Below, piece by piece: positions 1-5,730 of a DNA stretch of 11,611 nt. Under the pieces are notes generated by a model. It saw only the letters and a list, made by a program, of their open reading frames with translations, did no database searches and was not told where the DNA came from. Numbering within the stretch: position 1 is the first letter of the stretch; each line of letters starts with the position of its first letter. The position numbers and the translations under genes are program-made. Source of the DNA: Bacillota bacterium (lineage in GTDB: Bacteria > Bacillota > Clostridia > Christensenellales > CAG-138); the NCBI GenBank assembly GCA_023393045.1, contig JAEWMV010000204.1, forward strand, positions 1 to 11,611, written 5' to 3'.

Positions 1-671
1 CCATGAACGTGGATATGGAGGACAGGAACCTCAAGATGACGCGCCCGGCGTTTGGCGGCCACCTGATGGCCAGCATCATCTGCCCGCGCTTCCGCCCCGC
101 CATGGCGACGGTGCGCCCCGGCGTGATGCGCCGCGCGCCGTTTTGCGAGGAAAAGGCGGACGCGGTGGAGATCGTGCGCGCGAAGGTCGAGCTTTCCGAT
201 AAGGACGTCAGCACAGAGGTCGTGGAGGTCGTCAAGGCCGCAAAGAAGATCGTGGACCTCGTGGGCGCGGAATATGTGGTGTCCGTCGGCCGCGGCATCA
301 GCCGGGACGTGGCGCAGGGCGTCAAGCTCGCGGAAGAACTCGCGGCGGAACTCGGCGGCGTGGTGGGCGGTTCCCGCGCGGTGATCGACAGCGGCTGGCT
401 CTCCGCCGACCATCAGGTCGGGCAGACGGGCAAGACCGTGCATCCCAAGGTGTACATCGCGCTTGGCATTTCCGGCGCCATCCAGCACAAGGCCGGCATG
501 CAGGACAGCGAATTCATCATCGCTGTCAACAAAAACGAAACCGCACCCATCTTTGAAATCGCGGACTACGGCATCTGCGGCGACCTGTTCAAGGTCGTGC
601 CCATGCTCACCGAGGCGATCAAAAAGCTGCGCGCGGAAAAGAACGAAACCGTCGAAAGCTGCGCCACATAA
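1..671 (+). CDS. etfA: Electron transfer flavoprotein alpha subunit, C-terminal part (5' end outside window)
   Basis: EtfA binds FAD and, with EtfB, passes electrons between flavoprotein dehydrogenases and their partners in the cytoplasm. The visible 222 residues (reading frame from base 3) carry the family's C-terminal FAD domain: TRPAFGGHLMA and MATVRPGVM at residues 13-41, then GGSRAVIDSGW (122-132), HQVGQTGKTV (137-146), the ISGAIQHKAGM stretch (156-166) and ADYGICGD (187-194), which together form the FAD pocket. The ATG at base 3 is an internal codon, because conserved EtfA sequence starts right after it and the usual protein is above 300 residues; bases 1-2 end the previous codon. The stop is TAA 669-671. 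etfB normally lies just upstream, outside the window. Whether this is a bifurcating or ordinary ETF cannot be decided without EtfB. Confidence 0.95.
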   Translation, partial: MNVDMEDRNLKMTRPAFGGHLMASIICPRFRPAMATVRPGVMRRAPFCEEKADAVEIVRAKVELSDKDVSTEVVEVVKAAKKIVDLVGAEYVVSVGRGISRDVAQGVKLAEELAAELGGVVGGSRAVIDSGWLSADHQVGQTGKTVHPKVYIALGISGAIQHKAGMQDSEFIIAVNKNETAPIFEIADYGICGDLFKVVPMLTEAIKKLRAEKNETVESCAT

Positions 672-688
672 TAGAAGCGTTTTGTGCG

Positions 689-710
689 GGAGCCGATTCG
701 CGTCGGCTCC
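689..710 (+). terminator. Candidate terminator hairpin after etfA
   Basis: An 8-bp perfect stem, GGAGCCGA (689-696) and TCGGCTCC (703-710), encloses a six-base loop 17 bases after the etfA stop. The downstream tract TCATAATTTG is T-rich but has no clean run of T, so termination may be weak. It lies between etfA and a separate promoter, which supports a terminator role. Confidence 0.55.
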
Positions 711-742
711 TCATAATTTGCCGATATTTTACTTTCGCCAAC

Positions 743-770
743 TTGACAAGCAATCTGTAACTGCTATACT
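743..770 (+). promoter_or_regulatory. Sigma-A type promoter for desulfoferrodoxin
   Basis: TTGACA (743-748) and TATACT (765-770) are separated by 16 bp, and TGC at 762-764 gives an extended -10. Transcription would start near 777, giving a leader of about 25 nt with the ribosome binding site AGGAGGG at 787-793. The match to consensus is strong and the position directly upstream of the gene fits. Confidence 0.8.
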
Positions 771-775
771 TACAG
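755..775. promoter_or_regulatory. Inverted repeat over the -10 box, candidate operator
   Basis: CTGTAA (755-760) and TTACAG (770-775) form a perfect inverted repeat with a 9-bp spacer. The spacer contains most of the -10 element, so a dimeric repressor bound here would block RNA polymerase. The sequence does not match the PerR, Fur or Rex consensus that I know; part of it (TACAGT) only loosely recalls BlaI/CopY-type sites. The regulator is unknown. Confidence 0.4.
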
Positions 776-800
776 TATCAATTCATAGGAGGGCAAAGTT

Positions 801-1184
801 ATGTGTGAAGTTAAATTTTATTTATGCAAGCACTGCGGCAACCTCGTGGGCATGATCCAATCCTCCGGCGCGCCCATCGTCTGCTGCGGCGACCCGATGA
901 CCGAATTGAAGGCCAATACCGTGGATGCGAGCCAGGAAAAGCATGTGCCCGCCGTTGAAATCGACGGCGATAAGGTCACGGTCAAGGTCGGCAGCGTGCC
1001 GCATCCCATGCTGCCCGAGCACCACATCGCGTGGATCTATCTCCAGACCGAGCAGGGCGGCCAGCGCAAGTGCCTCGAGGTGGGCGGCGCGCCGGAAGCC
1101 TGCTTCAAGGTTGCCTGCGGCGACAAGCCCGTTGCGGCCTACGAATACTGCAACCTGCACGGGCTGTGGGTGAAGGAACTGTAA
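801..1184 (+). CDS. dfx: Desulfoferrodoxin (class I superoxide reductase)
   Basis: This 127-residue protein reduces superoxide to hydrogen peroxide without making oxygen, a detoxification route of anaerobes. The N-terminal desulforedoxin-like domain shows the four cysteine iron ligands C9, C12, C28 and C29 (CKHCG, then VCCGDPM). The C-terminal neelaredoxin domain shows the catalytic iron ligands of the family by eye: H48 in EKHVP, H68 in VPHPM, H74 in the following EHHIAWI, and C117 and H120 in CNLHGLW; K47 next to H48 is the conserved catalytic lysine. The length equals the usual 125-130 residues. The start ATG is preceded by AGGAGGG at 787-793. It is transcribed alone, between its own promoter and terminator. 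C91, C101 and C106 are further cysteines outside the metal sites. An electron donor such as rubredoxin is not encoded in this window. Confidence 0.96.
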   Translation: MCEVKFYLCKHCGNLVGMIQSSGAPIVCCGDPMTELKANTVDASQEKHVPAVEIDGDKVTVKVGSVPHPMLPEHHIAWIYLQTEQGGQRKCLEVGGAPEACFKVACGDKPVAAYEYCNLHGLWVKEL

Positions 1185-1195
1185 GCCTTCGGCTT

Positions 1196-1225
1196 TCAAA
1201 AAGGCGGCTTTTGCCGCCTTTTTGA
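1196..1225 (+). terminator. Strong intrinsic terminator after desulfoferrodoxin
   Basis: AAAAAGGCGGC (1198-1208) pairs perfectly with GCCGCCTTTTT (1213-1223) around a TTTT loop, and two more pairs extend the base. A GC-rich stem followed by a T-run makes a strong intrinsic terminator. The A-rich left arm would also let it work on the opposite strand. Confidence 0.92.
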
Positions 1226-1239
1226 TTTTAGACGCGGCG

Positions 1240-1268
1240 TTGACAATCCCGACCTTTGCCCTTATAAT
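1240..1268 (+). promoter_or_regulatory. Consensus sigma-A promoter of the hisS operon
   Basis: TTGACA (1240-1245) and TATAAT (1263-1268) are both perfect hexamers separated by exactly 17 bp. Transcription is predicted to start near 1275, just upstream of the T-box leader. A perfect consensus core suits a gene set controlled mainly by attenuation after initiation. Confidence 0.93.
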
Positions 1269-1274
1269 AAGCAT

Positions 1275-1503
1275 TCAAAGGCATTGAACCGGGATGTAGC
1301 CTCCCAAACGCGCAAAAGAGAGTGACGGCCGTGGCTGTGAGCCGTCTTGCGCCGGGGATGCGATGGACGCCCGCGCGAGCCGCCGCGCACAAATGCGCGG
1401 ACGAATTTCCCGCGTTAAGGGGCAAAGCGGAGCTTATAACGAAGCTCAAACAGGGTGGTACCGCGGTCCTCCGTCCCTATGGATGGAGGGCCTATTTTTA
1501 TTT
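1275..1503 (+). promoter_or_regulatory. T-box riboswitch leader of hisS-aspS
   Basis: T-box leaders sense uncharged tRNA and let transcription continue into the synthetase genes when the cognate tRNA is not aminoacylated. The diagnostic T-box motif AGGGTGGTACCGCG lies at 1452-1465. Stem I landmarks are seen in order: GGGATGTAG (1291-1299, AGUA-box region), AGAGAG near 1318-1323, the distal stem GACGGC/GCCGTC (1324-1329/1341-1346) with GGCTGTGA in its loop, and GAGC at 1377-1380. The likely specifier is GAC (1366-1368), followed by a purine. Further hairpins are CCGCGC/GCGCGG (1383-1388/1395-1400) and GAGCTT/AAGCTC (1430-1435/1442-1447, the Stem III position). UGGU in the T-box pairs with a tRNA whose discriminator is A or, by wobble, G. 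The T-box class is certain; the specifier is inferred by eye. Confidence 0.95.
1465..1503 (+). terminator. Regulated terminator of the T-box leader
   Basis: GGTCCTCCGTCC (1465-1476) pairs with GGATGGAGGGCC (1481-1492) in a 12-bp stem containing two G-U pairs and a four-base loop, followed by TATTTTTATTT. Its left arm overlaps bases used by the alternative antiterminator, in which ACC (1460-1462) pairs with GGT (1465-1467) next to the T-box bulge. The two structures are mutually exclusive, as expected for T-box attenuation. Confidence 0.93.
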
Positions 1504-1517
1504 AAACGAGGTGGATT

Positions 1518-2780
1518 ATGCTTCTGCAGGCGCCAAAGGGAATGAAGGACGTCACCCCCAAAGAAAGCTACAAATGGCAGTATATCGAGGGGCTCATGCG
1601 CGAATTGTGCGCGCGCTACGGCTTTGAGGAAACGCGCACACCCGTTCTGGAGCATACGGAGCTTTTCCTGCGCGGCGTGGGGGACACCACGGACATCGTG
1701 CAAAAGGAGATGTACACCTTTACGGACAAGGGCAACCGCTCCGTCACCCTCAAGCCAGAGGGCACGGCGGGCGCGGTGCGCATGTTCTTGGAGAACAAGC
1801 TTTTTGCCGAGGCGCAGCCCACCAAAATGTATTATGTATACTGCCCGGTGTTCCGCTACGACAAGCCGCAGGCGGGGAGGTTCCGCGAGCATCACCAGTT
1901 CGGCGTGGAAATTTTCGGCGCGCCCCGCGCGAGCGCGGACGCGGAGGTCATCGCCCTCGCGTGCAATCTTCTAAAGCGGTTGGGCGTTGAGAAGCTTAGT
2001 GTCAGCATCAACAGCATAGGCTGCCCCGAATGCCGCAAAACCTATAACGACGCGTTGCGCAATTATCTTCAGGCCAATTACGCCGCGCTTTGCGAAACGT
2101 GCAAAACGCGCTTTGAGAAGAACCCCCTTCGCATACTCGACTGCAAGGAGGAAAGCTGCAAGAAAATCGCGCAGGGTGCGCCAAAGACCGTCGATTACCT
2201 TTGCGGCGAGTGCGAGGAACATTTTGCGGAGCTTCAAACCTCGCTCGCGGCACTTGGCATCGCCTGCGAGGTCGACCCCATGATCGTGCGCGGGCTTGAC
2301 TATTATACGAAAACGGTGTTTGAGATCATCTCCACCGAGGGCGCGTACAAGGGTACGGTCTGCGGCGGCGGCAGGTACGACGGATTGATCAAGGAGCTTG
2401 GCGGCCCCGATATGCCCGCGGTGGGCTTTGGCATGGGCATGGAGCGTTTGCTGCTCGTGGCGGAAAGCTTTTGTCCGATACCGGAACCCAAGCCGCTGGA
2501 TGTTTATGTCGCCGCGATGGGAGGGGATGCGCGCGCCGCGGGGCTTCGCTTCGTCAGCGCGCTGCGAGATTCGGGCGTCCGCGCCGAGTTCGACCATGCG
2601 GGACGCAGCTTCAAGGCGCAGTTCAAGTACGCGGATAAGCTAAAAGCGCGCTATGTGGCGATACTGGGCGAGAACGAACTTCAAAAGGGCGTCGTCAAGT
2701 TGAAGGATATGGCGGCCGGGGGAGAGCGGGAAGCGCCGCTTGCGGATACCGAAGCCGTTATCAGCATCATCAATAAATAG
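1518..2780 (+). CDS. hisS: Histidyl-tRNA synthetase
   Basis: This 420-residue class II enzyme charges tRNA-His with histidine using ATP. Catalytic residues fall at almost the same numbers as in E. coli HisRS: motif 2 R113 in VFRYDKPQAGRF, Q127 in HHQFG and E131. The first histidine motif RGLDYYTKTVFE (258-269) contains R258. Motif 3 with the second histidine motif is GGGRYDG (283-289) and GFGMGMERLL (303-312). The anticodon-binding domain begins near residue 326. The region 169-232 holds four cysteine pairs (C169/C172, C192/C195, C209/C214, C229/C232), an insert also known from other clostridial HisRS. The start ATG follows GAGGTGG at 1508-1514. It is the first gene after the T-box and is followed by aspS after 21 nt. 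Confidence 0.97.
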   Translation: MLLQAPKGMKDVTPKESYKWQYIEGLMRELCARYGFEETRTPVLEHTELFLRGVGDTTDIVQKEMYTFTDKGNRSVTLKPEGTAGAVRMFLENKLFAEAQPTKMYYVYCPVFRYDKPQAGRFREHHQFGVEIFGAPRASADAEVIALACNLLKRLGVEKLSVSINSIGCPECRKTYNDALRNYLQANYAALCETCKTRFEKNPLRILDCKEESCKKIAQGAPKTVDYLCGECEEHFAELQTSLAALGIACEVDPMIVRGLDYYTKTVFEIISTEGAYKGTVCGGGRYDGLIKELGGPDMPAVGFGMGMERLLLVAESFCPIPEPKPLDVYVAAMGGDARAAGLRFVSALRDSGVRAEFDHAGRSFKAQFKYADKLKARYVAILGENELQKGVVKLKDMAAGGEREAPLADTEAVISIINK

Positions 2781-2801
2781 ATTTGAAGGAAGGTTGATTA
2801 T

Positions 2802-4595
2802 ATGTCGGAACTTTTACAGGGCTGGAGAAGAACCCACCGCTGCGCGGAGATTTCCGCCGCGGAAGTGGGGAAAGAGATACTTATGATGGGCTGGGCGGGC
2901 GCCTGGCGCAACCTCGGCGCACTCATTTTCATCGGCCTTCGGGACAGGAGCGGCGTGATGCAGGTGGTGTTTGACGAGTCGACACTCCCTAAAGATGTGT
3001 TTGAGGCTGCCGAAGGCATCCGCAGTGAATACGCCATCGCGGTGAAGGGCATCCTTCGCCGCCGCAAAGCGGAAATGGTGAATAAGGAAATGGCCACGGG
3101 CGAGTATGAGCTTGAGGCGAAGGAGCTGAAAATACTCAGCCGCGCGCAAACGCCGCCCTTCTATATTGACGACGGCGTGAACACGCAGGAGCAGCTTCGT
3201 TTGAAGTACCGCTACCTGGACCTGCGCCGCCCGCGCCTGCAGCAGATACAGATGGCGCGCCACCGCATCGCGCAGATCACGCGCAACTATTTCGACGCGG
3301 AGGGCTTCCTTGAGGTGGAAACGCCCATTTTGTGCAAGTCCACGCCCGAGGGCGCGCGCGACTACCTCGTGCCCAGCCGCGTGCATCCGGGCGAGTTTTA
3401 CGCGCTGCCCCAGAGCCCGCAGCAGTATAAGCAGCTTTTGATGATTGCGGGCTTCGACCGATATTTTCAGATCGCCCGCTGCTTCAGGGACGAGGACCTG
3501 CGCGCCGACCGCCAGCCGGAGTTCACGCAGGTGGACATCGAAATGAGCTTTGTGGACGAGGACGACGTCATGGCCGTCAACGAAGGCTATATCGCGACCC
3601 TTTTAAAAGAGATGAAGGGCGTGGAGGTCAAGCTGCCGCTTCGCCGCATGACCTGGCGCGAGGCCATGGACAGATACGGCTCGGATAAGCCCGATTTGCG
3701 CTTTGCGCTGGAGCTTGTCAACGTCACGGAGGAGGTGCGCGGCAGCGAGTTTTCCGTGTTTGAATCCGCCATAGCGGGCGGCGGCAGCGTGCGCTGCGTC
3801 CGCGTGCCCGGCGGCGCGGAAAAGTTCACAAGAAAGCGCATCGACGAGCTTGCCGAATACGTTAAGACATACAGGGCCAAGGGCCTCGCGTGGATGAGCC
3901 TCAAGCCCGAGGGCATGCAATGCTCCTTCGCGAAGTTCTTAAAGCCGGAGCAGCTCGAAGCGCTCGTGAAAAAAGCGGGCGCCGAAACCGGGGACATCGT
4001 ATTTTTTGTCGCGGACGCGAAGGAAACGGTCGTGTTCGCCTCACTCGGCGCGCTGCGCCTTGAATTGGGCCGCAGCCTCGGTCTCATCGACGAGAGCCGC
4101 TACGAGCTTCTCTGGGTCACGGAATTTCCGCTGCTCGAGTGGGACGAGGAGGAGCAGCGCTTCATGGCGATGCACCACCCCTTCACCAGCCCGCGCGACG
4201 AGGACATCGACCTCATGGAGAGCGACCCCGGACGCGTGCGCGCCAAGGCGTACGATATGGTCATGAACGGCAACGAAATCGGTGGCGGCTCCATCCGCAT
4301 CCATTCGCCCGAATTGCAGGAGAGGATGTTCAAGGCCATCGGCTTTTCGCACGAGGCCGCGTGGGAGCGCTTCGGCTATTTTATGGAAGCCTTCAAGTAC
4401 GGCACGCCCCCGCACGGCGGCCTCGCGTTCGGGCTTGACCGCATCGTGATGCTTCTGACCGGCACCGGCAATATACGCGACGTCATCGCCTTCCCCAAGG
4501 TGCAGACCGCCGCCTGCCTCATGACGGGCGCGCCCGGCCCTGTGGACGAAAAGCAGCTTGACGAGCTGCACATCAGGGTGGATAGTGATGCCTGA
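2802..4595 (+). CDS. aspS: Aspartyl-tRNA synthetase
   Basis: This 597-residue enzyme is the bacterial-type class II AspRS that charges tRNA-Asp. An N-terminal OB-fold anticodon domain (about 1-115) is followed by the catalytic core: YRYLDLRRP (137-145), SPQQYKQLLM (205-214), motif 2 RCFRDEDLRADRQPEFTQ (226-243), an inserted GAD-type domain at about 290-420, and motif 3 AFGLDRIVMLL (542-552). Length matches the bacterial family. Leu39 in WRNLG sits where non-discriminating bacterial enzymes often carry His, which hints at a discriminating enzyme; this was judged by eye only. AAGGAAGG (2786-2793) lies 8 nt before the ATG. The last 8 bases overlap the start of the next gene, so the two are probably translationally coupled. 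Confidence 0.97.
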   Translation: MSELLQGWRRTHRCAEISAAEVGKEILMMGWAGAWRNLGALIFIGLRDRSGVMQVVFDESTLPKDVFEAAEGIRSEYAIAVKGILRRRKAEMVNKEMATGEYELEAKELKILSRAQTPPFYIDDGVNTQEQLRLKYRYLDLRRPRLQQIQMARHRIAQITRNYFDAEGFLEVETPILCKSTPEGARDYLVPSRVHPGEFYALPQSPQQYKQLLMIAGFDRYFQIARCFRDEDLRADRQPEFTQVDIEMSFVDEDDVMAVNEGYIATLLKEMKGVEVKLPLRRMTWREAMDRYGSDKPDLRFALELVNVTEEVRGSEFSVFESAIAGGGSVRCVRVPGGAEKFTRKRIDELAEYVKTYRAKGLAWMSLKPEGMQCSFAKFLKPEQLEALVKKAGAETGDIVFFVADAKETVVFASLGALRLELGRSLGLIDESRYELLWVTEFPLLEWDEEEQRFMAMHHPFTSPRDEDIDLMESDPGRVRAKAYDMVMNGNEIGGGSIRIHSPELQERMFKAIGFSHEAAWERFGYFMEAFKYGTPPHGGLAFGLDRIVMLLTGTGNIRDVIAFPKVQTAACLMTGAPGPVDEKQLDELHIRVDSDA

Positions 4596-5016
4596 GCAGG
4601 GCAAAATGCGCCAGACGGGCGTGGTGGTGCTGGACAAGGGCAAAACCGCTGTGGTACGCTTTAAAAAGAGCGACGCGTGCGGCCATTGCAACGCCTGCTT
4701 CCGCCTGGGCGGCAACGAAGCCGAGGTCGAACTCGACAACCCCCTTCGCGCGAAGGCGGGGGACGAGGTCGTCATCGAGCTGCACGGCAAAAGCGTGCTG
4801 GGCGCGAGCCTCGTCGTCTACGGCGTGCCGCTCGTCGGCCTCGTCGCGGGCGTGGCGCTGGGAAGCGTGTGGGGCGATCTCTACGCCGCGCTTGCCGCGC
4901 TGCTCTTTGCCGCGGGCGCGTTCTTCATACTGCGCGCGCTTGAGCCGCGCTTTTCGCGCATGCGGGAGTTCAAACCGCGCATGGTGGAAATACTGAGTGC
5001 AACGGATGATAATTAA
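4588..5016 (+). CDS. RseC/MucC-family (SoxR-reducing system) membrane protein
   Basis: This predicted 142-residue protein resembles the RseC/MucC family. It has an N-terminal soluble part with a cysteine cluster C31-C34-C37 in ACGHCNACF, then two membrane segments (about 70-92, containing VYGVPLVGLVAG, and about 97-116) joined by a short turn, and a basic C-terminal tail. Proteobacterial RseC belongs to the SoxR-reducing system associated with Rnf-type complexes; the role in Firmicutes is unclear and a redox or metal-binding function is only inference. The start ATG at 4588 overlaps the aspS stop by 8 nt (ATGCCTGA) and has AGGGTGGA at 4575-4582. A second ATG at 4606 is possible. It lies 17 nt before a thioredoxin gene, with no room for a separate promoter. 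Confidence 0.82.
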   Translation: MPEQGKMRQTGVVVLDKGKTAVVRFKKSDACGHCNACFRLGGNEAEVELDNPLRAKAGDEVVIELHGKSVLGASLVVYGVPLVGLVAGVALGSVWGDLYAALAALLFAAGAFFILRALEPRFSRMREFKPRMVEILSATDDN

Positions 5017-5033
5017 GAAGGGAGAAAACGACG

Positions 5034-5345
5034 ATGCTCAAACATTTGACCGACGCTGATTTTGACGCGGAAGTTTTAAACGCGAAGGAGACCGTCCTCG
5101 TGGACTTCTGGGCGCCGTGGTGCGGCCCGTGCCGCATGATCGGCCCTGCGATCGAGGAACTTGCAAGCGAATATGAGGGCAAGGCGAAGATATGCAAGGT
5201 CAACGTGGACGAAGCGCCCGAGCTTGCGCGCAGATATAAGGTCGTATCCATCCCCTGCGTGATGGTCTTCAAGGACGGGCAGGACGTGGAGCGCCTCGTG
5301 GGCGCGCGCGGCAAGGAGGATTACGAGAAGGCGCTGGAAGTTTGA
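5034..5345 (+). CDS. trxA: Thioredoxin
   Basis: This 103-residue protein is a classical cytoplasmic thiol-disulfide reductant. The active site WCGPC occupies residues 29-33 (FWAPWCGPC), with D24 buried below it and the cis-proline P74 in SIPC. The usual Thr after the cis-proline is replaced by Cys75, and there is one more cysteine, C54, in KICKVNVDE. AGAAGGGAG at 5016-5024 precedes the ATG. It is the last gene of the hisS operon, ahead of a strong terminator. No thioredoxin reductase gene is in the window. The family call is secure; the specific partner is not known. Confidence 0.95.
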   Translation: MLKHLTDADFDAEVLNAKETVLVDFWAPWCGPCRMIGPAIEELASEYEGKAKICKVNVDEAPELARRYKVVSIPCVMVFKDGQDVERLVGARGKEDYEKALEV

Positions 5346-5369
5346 AGGCGTAAACCATAATGTGTAAAA

Positions 5370-5403
5370 CGACCCGCGAAAGCTTCGCGGGTCGCGCTTT
5401 TTT
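5370..5403 (+). terminator. Intrinsic terminator of the hisS-aspS-trxA operon
   Basis: CGACCCGCGAA (5370-5380) pairs perfectly with TTCGCGGGTCG (5384-5394) around a three-base loop, and a run of six T follows at 5398-5403. It is placed 25 bases after the trxA stop and cleanly separates this operon from the ribosomal protein operon. Confidence 0.94.
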
Positions 5404-5405
5404 GC

Positions 5406-5435
5406 TTGCAAAAACACAAGATATTGTGCTAAAAT
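5406..5435 (+). promoter_or_regulatory. Candidate upstream promoter of the rpsJ operon
   Basis: TTGCAA (5406-5411) and TAAAAT (5430-5435) are 18 bp apart, and TGC at 5427-5429 gives an extended -10. It starts only three bases after the terminator run. It may be the distal one of two tandem promoters. The hexamers are imperfect. Confidence 0.5.
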
Positions 5436-5497
5436 TTAAATCTATTCCTTTCGTATTCGGCAAACGAAAAAATATTCGTCTTTGCCATAAAAAACTC

Positions 5498-5526
5498 TTG
5501 CCAAGCCGGTTATAATCGTGTATCAT
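5498..5526 (+). promoter_or_regulatory. Candidate proximal promoter of the rpsJ operon
   Basis: TTGCCA (5498-5503) and TATCAT (5521-5526) are separated by 17 bp, giving a start near 5533 and a leader of about 200 nt. A perfect TATAAT also lies at 5511-5516 but has no recognisable -35 at 16-18 bp. The upstream 5404-5497 stretch is AT-rich, as an UP element would be, and contains TTTCGT (5449-5454), ACGAAA (5464-5469) and a second TTCGT (5475-5479), which can pair alternatively. Confidence 0.55.
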
Positions 5527-5528
5527 TG

Positions 5529-5713
5529 GTACGTTGCGCGGTAAAAACGCCTGTTTTTGGCGCGTACGATAACGGTCATGACCTCGCGGGAGGTTGCCGG
5601 TATGCCATCCGGGTAATTTCCGTGAGGCGCCCACGTTACGGGCACGGGCGGACGCGCCCGGCCGAAGTTTTTAGAGAAGAAACACTCGGCTGCGTGTACG
5701 GCCCCGCTACGAA
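5529..5713 (+). promoter_or_regulatory. Structured 5' leader of the S10 operon
   Basis: This stretch has no gene but is rich in hairpins. A long imperfect hairpin covers 5529-5567, with outer arms GTACG/CGTAC and inner arms AAAAAC/GTTTTT around GCCT. A short one is ACCTC/GAGGT (5581-5585/5590-5594). CGGGCG/CGCCCG (5645-5650/5655-5660) has a GACG loop. Directly abutting it is GCCGA/TCGGC (5661-5665/5686-5690), whose interior GTTTTT/AGAAAC (5667-5672/5678-5683) pairs further. After 5690 the RNA looks open up to the ribosome binding site AAAAGGAGGAAG. Such a layout fits autogenous control by a ribosomal protein or attenuation, but I recognise no described motif. Confidence 0.55.
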
Positions 5714-5730
5714 AAGGAGGAAGAAATAAT

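Noticed and set aside
3..5. ATG at the window edge as the start of etfA
   Set aside because: Conserved internal EtfA sequence begins immediately after it, so the true start lies upstream of the window.
463..855. A plus-strand open frame spanning the etfA end and the dfx start
   Set aside because: It crosses the etfA stop, the hairpin and the dfx promoter in another frame; the translation is Arg/Ser-rich and not protein-like.
1389..1391. CAC at 1388-1390 as a His specifier for the T-box
   Set aside because: It straddles the stem and loop of a hairpin (CCGCGC/GCGCGG) after Stem I ends, not in the Stem I internal loop where a specifier sits.
1322..1517. A short plus-strand protein-coding frame in the T-box leader
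   Set aside because: The region is explained by a structured T-box RNA with terminator, and the frame lacks a ribosome binding site and any motif.
1971..2597. A 208-codon minus-strand open frame opposite hisS
   Set aside because: It is a shadow of the HisRS coding sequence, with Ala/Arg-rich translation and no recognisable domain.
4558..4587. Upstream ATG as start of the RseC-like gene
   Set aside because: It would overlap aspS by 38 bases and lacks a good ribosome binding site, while 4588 has AGGGTGGA at proper spacing.
4041..4790. A 249-codon minus-strand open frame across the aspS end and the RseC-like gene
   Set aside because: It runs opposite two genes with clear protein families; its translation shows no conserved motif.
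5645..5672. GC hairpin followed by TTTTT in the rpsJ leader as an intrinsic terminator
   Set aside because: Seven bases separate the stem from the T-run, and those T bases pair inside the next hairpin, so a simple terminator is unlikely, though attenuation in another fold is not excluded.
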